Shown here one piece after another: positions 46,638 through 62,709 of a stretch of DNA of 64,000 nt. This DNA is from Rhizorhapis sp. SPR117 (lineage in GTDB: Bacteria; Pseudomonadota; Alphaproteobacteria; Sphingomonadales; Sphingomonadaceae). The first letter of the stretch is position 1, and every line of letters starts with the position of its first letter. The stretch covers positions 6,610-70,609 of the forward strand of contig NZ_JAKKIE010000018.1 of the NCBI RefSeq assembly GCF_021742065.1. Reading direction: 5' to 3'. The notes below the pieces were generated by a model that saw nothing but the letters and a program-made list of their open reading frames with translations, was not told the DNA's origin and did no database searches. A program made the position numbers and the translations under genes.

Positions 46638-47687
46638 CTATTCACCCTGCCGCTCTTTGCTTAACAGCGCCTTTTTCCGTTCCAGCCCATAGGCATAGCC
46701 GCCAAGCCCGCCGTCGCTGCGCACAACCCGGTGGCAGGGGATCAGGATGGCAAGCTGGTTATCGCCACAAGCCGAACCTGTCGCCCGTACCGCGCCGGGC
46801 CGGCCAATGGTTGCGGCGATTTGTGCGTAGCTGCGGGTTTCCCCCGGCGGAATGGTGCGCAAGGCGTTCCATACCGCCTGCTGGAATGCTGTCCCCCGCA
46901 CATCCATGGGCAGATCGTCGGCGAGGCCCGGTTGTTCGGCGAGCGCCACGACGCGGGCTGCAAGTTCGGCAAATCGTGCATCGCCAGGGCGAATGTCCGC
47001 CTTTGGAAAACGCAGGCGCAACACGCTTTCGTCTTCATCGAAACTGATCCGGCATAGGCCCCTCTCGGTCGCGGCAATCAGCATCGGACCAAGGCTGCTT
47101 TGCGCCACGGTCCAGCGGATCACCGCTCCCTGTCCGCCATTTTTCCATGCCGAGGGCGTCATCCCCATGCGCTGGGCCGCATCGGCATAGGCGCGACTGG
47201 GGGCGTTGTAACCGGCATCATAAATGGCGTCCGTCACACTCCCTCCATTGTGCAGCGCCGCTTCCAGCCGGTCGGCGCGCAATTGGCGGGCATAGGCGGC
47301 AGGGGTCACACCCGCCGTGCGTTTGAACAAGCGATGAAAATGATGCGGCGCATAGCCTACCTGTGCCGCCAGTTCGTCGAGGGCAGGCATTTCCTGCGCC
47401 TCCTCTATCAAGGCTATGGCGCGTTCCACCGCCTGTCGGTCGCGAGCCGTTTCATCGGGCCGGCACCGCTTGCAAGCGCGAAACCCCGCCGCCCGCGCAG
47501 TTTCACCATCGGGAAAGAACACCATATTGTCCCGTTTGGGGTGACGTGCCGGGCAACTGGGCTTGCAATAGATGCCGGTGGTCCTGACCGCGCCGACAAA
47601 TCTCCCGTCCCAATTACGATCGCGCCGTTCGAAGGCCTCCCAGGCCATATCCGGATCGATCCGGTCCATGATGCTGATGTCTGTCAT
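46638..47687 (-). CDS. ada: bifunctional Ada: methylphosphotriester and O6-methylguanine repair, and AraC-type regulator
   Basis: 349 aa. The N-terminal zinc domain has Cys41, Cys45, Cys72 and Cys75 ('GIYCKPSCP', 'ACKRCRPDE'); the AraC-type helix-turn-helix is at about 90-180 ('LDELAAQVGYAPHHFHRLFK'); the C-terminal methyltransferase has 'AIPCHRVV'-type active-site sequence ('LIPCHRVV'). Ada takes alkyl groups from DNA and then activates the adaptive response. It stands alone, opposite to the neighbouring lipoprotein gene; no alkB or alkA follows here. Confidence 0.95.
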   Translation of the reverse strand: MTDISIMDRIDPDMAWEAFERRDRNWDGRFVGAVRTTGIYCKPSCPARHPKRDNMVFFPDGETARAAGFRACKRCRPDETARDRQAVERAIALIEEAQEMPALDELAAQVGYAPHHFHRLFKRTAGVTPAAYARQLRADRLEAALHNGGSVTDAIYDAGYNAPSRAYADAAQRMGMTPSAWKNGGQGAVIRWTVAQSSLGPMLIAATERGLCRISFDEDESVLRLRFPKADIRPGDARFAELAARVVALAEQPGLADDLPMDVRGTAFQQAVWNALRTIPPGETRSYAQIAATIGRPGAVRATGSACGDNQLAILIPCHRVVRSDGGLGGYAYGLERKKALLSKERQGE

Positions 47688-47802
47688 ACGATGTGTTTAG
47701 AATATTATCACGCCGCTTGCTTCCCGTCTCTTGCGTTCAAAAACCGCGTCGCACGACATTGGTCGTTTACTTCCCGCCGCGAACGCATATTTTGCGCCGC
47801 AT

Positions 47803-49353
47803 ATGACCAAAACACTCCGCCTGCTATGCGCGATCGTCGGCCTGACTGTCCTGACCCTGTCCCCGGCGCAAGCCGACACACAGGATGTTGCCGCCGCCGC
47901 GCGCGGGGTGGTGCGTGTGATCCTGGTCGCCACCGATGGCAAGAGCGCCTATTTCGTCGGTCATGGCAGCGGAGTCGCCGTTGCTCCCGACAAGATCTTG
48001 ACCAACGCGCATGTCGTGGAAATCACTCGCGAGGAAAAATCCATCGTCATCGGCGTCATCCCATCGGAGGGGCGCAAAAGCTATGGCGGCAAGGTCATTG
48101 CCTATTCGCCGGGCAACGATCTTGCGCTGATTCAACTGACCGAAGGCAGCATACCGCCCGACACCTTTTATTCCGGCGCAGTAATGGACGGGCAACCTGT
48201 GGTCGCCATTGGCTATCCCGGCACGGTGGATCGGGCGCAGGGCCTTGACCTGCAAGACATGATCGAACCGCTCAGTCCGGTAAAATCCAGCGGTACGGTG
48301 TCGGCGGGGCGGACATCGCGCCAGTACGACACAATCCTGCATACAGCGCCCATGGCCAGTGGTAACAGCGGGGGGCCGCTGGTGGATGTCTGCGGGCGGG
48401 TGCTGGGCATCAACAGTTTCGGTTCGATGTCCGACGGCAATGACGCCGAATTCGGCTTTGCCATTTCCAACCGTGAAATCGCATCCTTTCTGCGTCAGGC
48501 AGGGGTGCAGTTCGCGCGCACCAACATCGAATGCAAATCGCCCCAAGAGGCACAGGATGAGGAAATCCGCCGGATCGCACTGGAGCAGGCAAAGCTGGAG
48601 GCCGAACGGCGCGCCAATGACGATACCCATCGTGCCGCAATGACGGCGGCCCGCGACAAAGCGGAGCAGCAGATCATCAGCGAGCGCGAAAATGCCATGG
48701 CGATCGCGGCCATTTTGCTGGCCTTTGCCGTGCTGGGCGCGGGCGGATCGTTCTTGCTGCTCAATCAGGGCCAAGCCGACAAGCGGAAAACAGGCATCCG
48801 TCTGGGTATAGGCGGTGGGGTAGCGCTGATCGGTGCGATAGTGGTATTCGTTGCACGACCGGGCTTCAGCAGTATCGATGATCGCGCTCAATTGCTGCTT
48901 CCCAAAGACATTCAGGCGACGGCCAACAGCTATAAGGCGGCCGGACAGAATATCTGCCGCATCGATGAGGCACGCAGCCGCATCACCGTGTCGGATGTGT
49001 CCGACGTGGCGCTGAACTGGACGAATGGAGGATGCGTCAATGGCCGTACCCAGTTCGGCCATAAAGGCGGGCAGTGGAGCCGCAGCTTTGTTCCCAACAA
49101 TGAAGCAACGGTGGATATCCGCAGCTTCGATCCGAACACGGGCCGCTATAGTGTCGGACGCTATCTGCTGGACGCCGCGACGATAGAAAAGGCGCGTGAG
49201 ATTCGGAAGCGGTACATGGTCGGGGAATGCACCGCCGATCCCGTCGCGCTCGCCAAACTTGCCGCCATGGAAGACGAAATTCGGGCCATATTGCCGCCGC
49301 GCCCCAACGAGCGTCTGGCCTATGAGTGCGGCAAAGGGAAAGCGAGCAATTAG
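47803..49353 (+). CDS. membrane-anchored trypsin-like serine protease with a coiled-coil and C-terminal domain
   Basis: 516 aa. Signal peptide at 1-25; trypsin fold with His70 ('TNAHVV'), Asp106 ('GNDLALI') and Ser189 ('ASGNSGGPL'), all three present. Then a charged helical stretch at ~230-320 ('EIRRIALEQAKLEAERRAN'), two hydrophobic segments at ~325-345 and ~355-375, and a C-terminal domain of ~130 residues with paired cysteines that I do not recognise. No PDZ domain follows, unlike DegP. ATG at 47803 is chosen since it opens the signal peptide; 47731 would add 24 residues. Substrate and topology of the C-terminal part are unknown. Confidence 0.8.
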   Translation: MTKTLRLLCAIVGLTVLTLSPAQADTQDVAAAARGVVRVILVATDGKSAYFVGHGSGVAVAPDKILTNAHVVEITREEKSIVIGVIPSEGRKSYGGKVIAYSPGNDLALIQLTEGSIPPDTFYSGAVMDGQPVVAIGYPGTVDRAQGLDLQDMIEPLSPVKSSGTVSAGRTSRQYDTILHTAPMASGNSGGPLVDVCGRVLGINSFGSMSDGNDAEFGFAISNREIASFLRQAGVQFARTNIECKSPQEAQDEEIRRIALEQAKLEAERRANDDTHRAAMTAARDKAEQQIISERENAMAIAAILLAFAVLGAGGSFLLLNQGQADKRKTGIRLGIGGGVALIGAIVVFVARPGFSSIDDRAQLLLPKDIQATANSYKAAGQNICRIDEARSRITVSDVSDVALNWTNGGCVNGRTQFGHKGGQWSRSFVPNNEATVDIRSFDPNTGRYSVGRYLLDAATIEKAREIRKRYMVGECTADPVALAKLAAMEDEIRAILPPRPNERLAYECGKGKASN

Positions 49354-49594
49354 CCAAGGCTTCGTCCAGAATCATGCCTGTATTCGTGGCAATAAGCGTC
49401 CCTGTCGCACCTCGCGATATTCCACCCGATCGTGGTCCCTGACAACGGACTGACAAAATCCTTCGCCAATGTTGCAACGCCGATCTTGCATAGCGGGCAC
49501 ACCCCTGCTAACCGGCGCGCACGTCATTTGGGGGGTGCTCTGCAGCCTCCCTTTCTTTTATGACCGGCACATCGAACTGGAGGACACAAGGCGC

Positions 49595-51681
<2,087 letters not shown>

Positions 51682-51690
51682 TTGTTAAGT

Positions 51691-51780
51691 CGTCATCCCC
51701 GCGCAGGCGGGGATCCATCTCCTGAGCGTCAATCAGGAGACAAGGTTGTGAAATGGATTCCCGCCTTCGCGGGAATGACG
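51691..51780. repeat. REP-like triple-hairpin palindrome within the atp operon
   Basis: Outer arms CGTCATCCCCGC... (51691-51717) and ...GCGGGAATGACG (51754-51780) are complementary to each other with few mismatches, and each also forms its own small GC hairpin (CCCCGC/GGCGGGG; CCCGC/GCGGG). A central hairpin TCTCCTGA/TCAGGAGA lies at 51718-51740. It fills most of the 123 bp between atpA and atpG. No T-run follows, so read-through to atpG is expected, possibly with mRNA-stabilising effect. Confidence 0.82.
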
Positions 51781-51804
51781 AGTTAGGATTGAAGTTAGGG
51801 ATTT

Positions 51805-54275
<2,471 letters not shown>

Positions 54276-54279
54276 GCAA

Positions 54280-54588
54280 GTGGGAAGCAAAACACATATT
54301 GCGGTTTTGCTTCCTATCCTTTTGTTGATGGGGTGCAACAAATCTGACCCCTTAAATGAACTGTTTGGCCCGCAATGGACGGGTTGGATATATCCGACTG
54401 GCAATATGCTTGTTAGTGAAAAGCTTGGGAAATTTGATACGCTCGAAGAATGTCGATCAACTGCTGTGAGCTTAGGAGGACGTTTTCAGAGGCTCACAGG
54501 CAAGCAATTCGATTATGAGTGTGGGAAAAACTGCAAACCAAACGGCGGATCACTAGGTCTCTATGTTTGCGATGAAACGGTAAAATAA
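54280..54588 (+). CDS. predicted lipoprotein inserted between atpD and atpC
   Basis: GTG at 54280, 4 bp after the atpD stop; TAA at 54586-54588, then atpC begins one base later. The product (102 aa) has a lipoprotein signal ([19 protein letters not shown], lipid Cys19) and four further cysteines at 58, 81, 85 and 97 ('YECGKNC', 'YVCDE'), suggesting two disulfides in the periplasm. Codon use differs from its neighbours: TTA, ATA, AGT, TCA, AGG, ACA and GGA codons are frequent, and the stretch is clearly AT-richer. I do not recognise a family. It appears to be a late insertion that preserved translational coupling to atpC. Confidence 0.75.
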   Translation: MGSKTHIAVLLPILLLMGCNKSDPLNELFGPQWTGWIYPTGNMLVSEKLGKFDTLEECRSTAVSLGGRFQRLTGKQFDYECGKNCKPNGGSLGLYVCDETVK

Positions 54589-54589
54589 T

Positions 54590-54847
54590 ATGGCACTGCA
54601 TTTCGAACTCGTGACCCCTGCGAAACTCGTCCGCTCCGAAGAGGTGCACATGGTTGTCGTACCCGGCGCAGAGGGCGAATTCGGCGTGCTAGAAGGCCAT
54701 GCCCCCTTCATGTCCACCATGCGTGATGGCCCGGTCAACATCTACACCAGCGCCAATGCCCAGCCCGAAACCATCATGATCGAAGGCGGTTTTGCTGAGG
54801 TCAATGAAAAGGGCCTGACTGTCCTCGCGGAAAAAATCGACGAATAA
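54590..54847 (+). CDS. atpC: ATP synthase F1 subunit epsilon, short form
   Basis: 85 aa beta-sandwich domain of epsilon ('[20 protein letters not shown]', '[16 protein letters not shown]'). The C-terminal pair of inhibitory helices found in E. coli epsilon (~139 aa) is absent; there is no continued frame after the stop, so this is not a frameshift. Alphaproteobacteria often have short epsilon and use the zeta subunit as inhibitor. No clear ribosome site precedes the ATG; translation is probably coupled to the lipoprotein gene before it. Confidence 0.93.
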   Translation: MALHFELVTPAKLVRSEEVHMVVVPGAEGEFGVLEGHAPFMSTMRDGPVNIYTSANAQPETIMIEGGFAEVNEKGLTVLAEKIDE

Positions 54848-54939
54848 TCGTCAACCGCTTAGAGTTGCCCTTATACCAAGGTTCATTGAGAATGGCCGCT
54901 ATGGGGTGGTTTCCAGTCATTCAGTTCCAAGCCAATTTC

Positions 54940-55022
54940 GTCGTCCCTGCGCAGGCAGGGATCCCGCTTCTCTTTGACAAGGCTGAAGAAACAGCGGGGC
55001 CCCTGCCTACGCAGGGGCGACG
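54940..55022. repeat. REP-like inverted repeat downstream of atpC
   Basis: Arms CGTCCCTGCGCAGGCAGGG (from 54941) and CCCCTGCCTACGCAGGGGCGACG (to 55022), separated by ~35 bases, fold as two hairpins or one long one. The layout is that of the element at 51691-51780 with a different arm sequence. The rest of the 319 bp between atpC and the PEP-CTERM gene holds only this and the terminator at 55114-55140. Confidence 0.78.
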
Positions 55023-55113
55023 GCTATCTTTGCTCAATGGCAGAAATGACCCACTATGAGTCATTCTTAACGCAGCTTGCCATAAGGCCGCAATCCATCC
55101 TGCACGCCAAAAC

Positions 55114-55140
55114 GGTCCCGGAAGGAAGCCTTCCGGGACC
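55114..55140 (-). terminator. rho-independent terminator of the PEP-CTERM gene
   Basis: Perfect 12-bp stem (GGTCCCGGAAGG / CCTTCCGGGACC) with a 3-base loop; on the minus strand it is followed by GTTTTGG, a short T-run. It lies 27 bp after the minus-strand gene stop. It may also stop atp operon read-through from the other side, though no T-run follows on the + strand. Confidence 0.85.
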
Positions 55141-55166
55141 GGCGGCCCGACCAGTTGAAACCGCAA

Positions 55167-55664
55167 TCAAGCCAAAGCAGGCACCGCAATACCTTTGCGC
55201 CGCCGCATGCGGATAGCCCCGCCGACCAGGCCAAAGCCCGTAATCATCATTGCCCAGCTTGCCGGTTCGGGCACCGCAAAGGCCAATGTTCCCGAATAAG
55301 ACCCTCTGCCGCCCGAAGTGCCGCTGATCACCAGCGTTTGTTCGCCCGCCGTGACTGGCAGCGTGATCGACCGGTATTCCTGCATGCCCATATTGATAAT
55401 GTCGAACGCCTGACCATTCAGCGTGACCGACGTGAAATCGACATTGTTGAGCAAACTGACCGCGATCGATGAAATCGTCGCGCCCACGCTCCCCATACCA
55501 GGCACCGTGAAGTGCAGCGTGTCGCTGAACGCGCCAGCTCCAAGTACAGTATTGCCGAACGTTCCCGTCGATCCATCAAAGGAAATCACGGCGGCGGCCT
55601 GTGCCGGTGCAGAAACGATAATCGTCGACATCGCCAATGCTGCCGAAAGTAGCAGTTTCTTCAT
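55167..55664 (-). CDS. PEP-CTERM sorted exported protein (PEPxSWAMM type)
   Basis: 165 aa exported protein: signal peptide (MKKLLLSAALAMSTIIVSAPAQA), a beta-rich middle part and the sorting signal 'PEPASWAMM' followed by a hydrophobic helix and the basic tail RMRRRK. Exosortase (XrtA type) recognises such ends and links the protein to the outer surface or EPS. The ATG at 55664 is preferred (AAGGGG 8 bases upstream); GTG at 55667 is possible. The PrsK/PrsR system that normally controls these genes lies 10 kb away in this window. The passenger domain's function is unknown. Confidence 0.87.
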   Translation of the reverse strand: MKKLLLSAALAMSTIIVSAPAQAAAVISFDGSTGTFGNTVLGAGAFSDTLHFTVPGMGSVGATISSIAVSLLNNVDFTSVTLNGQAFDIINMGMQEYRSITLPVTAGEQTLVISGTSGGRGSYSGTLAFAVPEPASWAMMITGFGLVGGAIRMRRRKGIAVPALA

Positions 55665-55903
55665 CACTCAAACCCCTTGTTGAAAGAAATAGTCTCTATG
55701 TCTGTGCGACCGCATTATGCGTTGCGCCGTTCATAACAGTTAATAATTGATTACCCATGCCGGGACTTCGCCGTTTCGGATGCATTTTGGGGCTGACCCT
55801 GCCAACGGCATTTCCCGTGCCTCGCATTCGGACCGGGCTTTCGGCTTGCAACTCTCGTCCTGCATCGCCATCTTCACCATCGGGCGCATCGCCCTTGCCA
55901 TCA

Positions 55904-55918
55904 GAACAAATATGGAAC
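55904..55918. promoter_or_regulatory. SOS box (LexA site) of uvrA
   Basis: GAACAAATATGGAAC is an exact GAAC-N7-GAAC, the alphaproteobacterial LexA motif, which is a direct repeat (GTTC-N7-GTTC on the other strand). It ends 12 bases before the uvrA ATG and so overlaps its promoter or leader, supporting the start at 55931. Confidence 0.8.
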
Positions 55919-55930
55919 ATTAAGAGCCGC

Positions 55931-58954
<3,024 letters not shown>

Positions 58955-59065
58955 ATCCCACGCCTCGTATATACTCGGTGCTCGCAGTGTTAGTCGACCC
59001 GGCCATTCGGAACCGCTTGCATGGCGGTATCGTTGAACATACGAAACAGGATAGGAGGCCTCCCG

Positions 59066-60550
59066 ATGAATTTCCGCGTTCAACTGCTTATTGCCGCTGC
59101 ACCGTTCGCGCTTAATGCGTGCACGCCGACAGGCATTACGAATGCAGCTCCTGTTTCTGCCGGACAATCAGCACCTATATCTGCGGCGGAAAGGCAGCAG
59201 GGTAATCAGGAACACCCAAAAATCGTGGCTGAATTTGGTGGTGCCTATACGGGCCCACAAGCGGCTTATGCGACGCGCGTAGGCCGAAAAATTGCCGTGC
59301 AATCCGGTCTCAGCGCCGATCCGGCCGCTTTTGACGTTACGCTGCTCAATAGCTCGGTGAACAATGCCTTCGCCATTCCGGGGGGCTATGTCTATGTCAC
59401 GCGTGAGCTGGTGGCCTTGATGAATGACGAGGCTGAACTGGCGGCGGTGCTGGGGCATGAAGTGGCGCATGTCGCCGCCCGCCATAGCGCCAAACGGCAA
59501 AGCGCGGCGCAACGCAATTCCATTCTTGGCGTCCTGGGTCAGGTACTGGTCGGCGCTGTCGCGGGCGATTCGCCCGTTGGTGAGTTGCTCACCAAGGGTA
59601 TTGGTACGGGCGCGCAACTTGTAACCCTCGGCTATTCACGCAGTCAGGAGACGCAGGCAGACGATCTGGGTATCCGATATCTTGTCCGTGCTGGTTATGA
59701 CCCGTTGGCATTGTCCACCATGCTGGAAAGTCTGGCAGCGCAAAATAGCCTCGATCAAAGCACCGCCGGAACCGCTGGTTCAATCCCGGAATGGGCCAGC
59801 ACTCATCCCGACCCGGCTTCCCGCGTCCAACGCGCAGCCGATCAGGCTCGTGCGACCGGCGCTTCCAGCGGCGTTCGCAACCGTGACACATTTCTGGCTG
59901 CCATCGACGGCATGATGTATGGGGACGATCCCGCGCAAGGCGTGGTCGTTGGGCGCGAATTCCTGCATCCCGCAATGCGGATCGCGTTCACAGCCCCACA
60001 AGGCTTTGCCATTCAGAACGGCGCCAGCGCAGTCTCCATTTCCGGACCCAATGCACAGGCGCAGTTCAGTTCGGCCAAATATTCCGGCGACATGGATGCG
60101 TACATTGCCACGGTGTTGCGCAGCCTTTCCAGCAATAACAGTTCCATCCCACAGGCGCCGGTCCAGCGAACGACCGTGAATGGCATTCCCGCCGCCTATT
60201 CCTCTGTGCGCGCTACCAGCGGCTCCAGTCAGGTCGACGTAACGGTATTCGCCTATGCTACGTCTACAAGCCAGGCCTATCATTTCATCATGCTCACCCC
60301 GGCAGGTCAGGGAATGGGCGTAATGTCGCAAATGGCGCAGTCATTCCATCGATTGTCGGCATCGCAAGCGGCGGAAATCAAACCGCGATATGTTCGCGTT
60401 GTCATCGTGAAACGTGGCGATACACTTCAGTCCCTATCAGCGAAAATGGTTTTCCCGGATCATAGACTGGAGCGCTTTCTTGTGTTGAACCGCCTGACTG
60501 CCAGCAGTCAACTGACACCGGGGCAAAAGGTGAAGGTCATCACCTATTGA
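59066..60550 (+). CDS. M48-family metalloprotease lipoprotein (BepA/YfgC-like) with a LysM-like C-terminus
   Basis: 494 aa. Lipoprotein signal with lipobox ALNAC (Cys19); M48 peptidase with HEVAH at 131-135 and the third ligand in 'SQETQADDLG'; a helical region; then 'VRVVIVKRGDTLQSL...' to the end, a LysM-like module. It should be anchored to the outer membrane and act on outer-membrane proteins in quality control, as BepA and LoiP do. ATG at 59066 with GGAGG upstream; the frame upstream is unrelated. The C-terminal module suggests binding to peptidoglycan. Confidence 0.87.
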   Translation: MNFRVQLLIAAAPFALNACTPTGITNAAPVSAGQSAPISAAERQQGNQEHPKIVAEFGGAYTGPQAAYATRVGRKIAVQSGLSADPAAFDVTLLNSSVNNAFAIPGGYVYVTRELVALMNDEAELAAVLGHEVAHVAARHSAKRQSAAQRNSILGVLGQVLVGAVAGDSPVGELLTKGIGTGAQLVTLGYSRSQETQADDLGIRYLVRAGYDPLALSTMLESLAAQNSLDQSTAGTAGSIPEWASTHPDPASRVQRAADQARATGASSGVRNRDTFLAAIDGMMYGDDPAQGVVVGREFLHPAMRIAFTAPQGFAIQNGASAVSISGPNAQAQFSSAKYSGDMDAYIATVLRSLSSNNSSIPQAPVQRTTVNGIPAAYSSVRATSGSSQVDVTVFAYATSTSQAYHFIMLTPAGQGMGVMSQMAQSFHRLSASQAAEIKPRYVRVVIVKRGDTLQSLSAKMVFPDHRLERFLVLNRLTASSQLTPGQKVKVITY

Positions 60551-60701
60551 AGGTGTACGACCACGATGCACCTTGCTTTCGCTTCATTCCACTTCTAATT
60601 CGCAAGCATCGCTGGAGGAATCATAGCGATCGGGCACAAGGGACCATTGCGCCCACAAAAAAGCCAATAAGGCTGTGATTATAGGGGAATTGATCATCAT
60701 C

Positions 60702-62699
60702 ATGCGCAAACTCATTCTCGGGGTGTCTCTGCTTGCCCTGGCGCCCGGAATTGCATCGGCGGAAAGCGACGATGCAATCGTCGTGACGGGCGAAGGTTTG
60801 CCATTGCCGCCGGGAACGCCTGCTTATGGCAGCGTGACCATCACGCGGGAAAGGTTGACGAATGACGCCAGCAGCCGGATTGAGGATGTGTTGCGCGACG
60901 TGGCTGGCTTTGCCCAGTTCCGGCGGAGCGACAGCCGTTCTGCCAATCCTTCGGCCCAGGGCGCAACCTTGCGTGCACTGGGCGGCAATGCGTCAAGCCG
61001 GGCGCTGGTGCTACTCGACGGTGTACCGCAGGCGGATCCTTTTTTCGGTTATATTCCGTTCACGGCGCTGGTGCCTGACAGGTTATCGCTCATCCGCGTG
61101 ACGCGCGGCGGCGGGGCGGGCGCGTTTGGCGCTGGCGCTGTGGCAGGCACGATCGAAATGGTAAGCGCCGGACGTGATCTGTTGCCGGATCTTTCAGCCA
61201 GCGCCTTTTACGGCAGTCGCGATGCGACTGAAATGTCGGCAACAATAACGCCCGATCTGGGTACGGGTTTCGTTTCGGCATCAGGCCGCTGGGACCGGGG
61301 CGATGGCTTTTACACCGCGCCAGCGAGCCAGCGAACAGCGGCCGATGCGCGTGCGGCTTACGACAATTGGTCCGTTGGCCTACGCGCGGTTGCGCCGGTT
61401 TCCGATACTCTGGAAATTCAGGCACGCGGCCTTGTCTATCGGGATGAGCGGACGTTGCGCTTTGCCGGTGCCGACAGCAGCAGCGAGGGACAGGATGCCA
61501 GTATCCGCCTTATCGCGCGCGGCCCATGGCAGGTCGATGCACTTGCCTATATTCAGACGCGCAATTTCAGCAATATCGTGATCAGTTCATCGAGCTTTCA
61601 AAAAGTGCTGGACCAGCGCAACACGCCCTCTCTCGGTATCGGCGGCAAGATCGAACTGCGTCCGCCAGTTGGAGAGGATCATGTGCTGCGCCTGGGGTCC
61701 GACCTTCGCATATCCGACGGCACGATGTATGAGGACGCTTATAGCGGTTTTACCGGCCTTGTTACCGCGCGGCGGCGGGCCGGCGGCCAGACCAGCACCT
61801 TGGGCTTCTTTGCCGAGGATGACTGGACGCTGGGAAACCTGGTGCTAACCGGCGGCGTGCGCGCTGATCACTGGACTATCACGAACGGCTTTTTCGAGCA
61901 AAATGACGCTTTGGGGCTCAGCACGACCCGCAACAATTTCCCCGATCGCCGCGCCTGGCGCGCTACCGGCCGTGCGGGGGCGCTGTTCAATACCAGCGAG
62001 ACCCTTTCGCTTCGCGCGGCCGCTTATACTGGCTTCCGTCTGCCGACTCTGAACGAACTCTATCGGCCATTCACAGTCTTTCCAGTGGTCACGCAGGCCA
62101 ATGCCAACCTTGCGCCCGAAAAACTGAAGGGCGTTGAGGCAGGCTTTGATCTGCGCCCGATGGATGGCGTCAGCGTCGGCGTCACAGCTTTCTACAACAG
62201 GCTCGACAATGCCATCGCCAACGTCACTATTGCCACTAACACCCGCCAGCGCCAGAATGTCGACGCGATCGTTGCAAAGGGCATTGAACTGACCGCACAG
62301 GCGACACTGGCAGACTTCTTCCTCAGCGCTTCTTACGCCTATAGCCATAGCGTGGTGAAGGCTTCGGGCGTTCAGTCCGATCTCAATGGCATGGCTCCCG
62401 CGCAAAGTCCGCGCCATATGGCGAGCGCTACTGTAGGCTGGCAACCGCAGACGGGTGCGCAACTATCGGCGACGCTGCGCTATACCGGCAAGCAATATGA
62501 GGACGACCTCCAAACCCACGTACTGCCTGACGCGCTGACGGTGGATGCTGTGGCAAGCTGGCCTGTCACCTCTGCCCTTAGCCTCGTAGCGCGCGCTGAA
62601 AACATCTTCGACGAAAAGGTCGTGACGCGCGCCGTTGCAGACAGCATCGACCTGGGTACGCCCCGCACACTTTGGATCGGCTTTAGATTGAACCGGTAG
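60702..62699 (+). CDS. TonB-dependent outer-membrane receptor
   Basis: 665 aa. Signal peptide (MRKLILGVSLLALAPGIASA), a TonB-box-like 'DDAIVVTGEG', a plug domain at ~40-170 ('SRALVLLDGVPQADPFFGYI') and a 22-strand beta-barrel with the usual C-terminal aromatic/basic end 'TLWIGFRLNR'. The ligand is unknown: no siderophore, cobalamin or sugar genes and no cobalamin riboswitch lie next to it. Start at 60702 precedes the signal peptide directly; TTG at 60690 and GTG at 60675 are possible. Its stop lies within a 13-bp tandem duplication (62684-62709). Confidence 0.9.
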   Translation: MRKLILGVSLLALAPGIASAESDDAIVVTGEGLPLPPGTPAYGSVTITRERLTNDASSRIEDVLRDVAGFAQFRRSDSRSANPSAQGATLRALGGNASSRALVLLDGVPQADPFFGYIPFTALVPDRLSLIRVTRGGGAGAFGAGAVAGTIEMVSAGRDLLPDLSASAFYGSRDATEMSATITPDLGTGFVSASGRWDRGDGFYTAPASQRTAADARAAYDNWSVGLRAVAPVSDTLEIQARGLVYRDERTLRFAGADSSSEGQDASIRLIARGPWQVDALAYIQTRNFSNIVISSSSFQKVLDQRNTPSLGIGGKIELRPPVGEDHVLRLGSDLRISDGTMYEDAYSGFTGLVTARRRAGGQTSTLGFFAEDDWTLGNLVLTGGVRADHWTITNGFFEQNDALGLSTTRNNFPDRRAWRATGRAGALFNTSETLSLRAAAYTGFRLPTLNELYRPFTVFPVVTQANANLAPEKLKGVEAGFDLRPMDGVSVGVTAFYNRLDNAIANVTIATNTRQRQNVDAIVAKGIELTAQATLADFFLSASYAYSHSVVKASGVQSDLNGMAPAQSPRHMASATVGWQPQTGAQLSATLRYTGKQYEDDLQTHVLPDALTVDAVASWPVTSALSLVARAENIFDEKVVTRAVADSIDLGTPRTLWIGFRLNR

Positions 62700-62709
62700 A
62701 TTGAACCGG
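62684..62709. repeat. 13-bp tandem duplication at the TonB-receptor stop
   Basis: TAGATTGAACCGG occurs twice without spacing (62684-62696 and 62697-62709), followed by TAA. The first copy encodes the final residues and the TAG of the second copy ends the frame; without the duplication the gene would have ended at TAA with the same protein end. Confidence 0.9.

Noticed and set aside
55740..55754. TTAATAATTGATTAC as a second CtrA box before the PEP-CTERM gene
   Set aside because: The second half-site is TTAC instead of TTAA; too weak without conservation.
55757..55930. In-frame upstream extension of uvrA
   Set aside because: Has no similarity to UvrA, no ribosome site, and would be cut by the SOS box; ATG at 55931 gives the standard N-terminus.
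60551..60701. Cobalamin riboswitch before the TonB receptor
   Set aside because: The B12-box and characteristic conserved leader bases are not present in the 151 bp.
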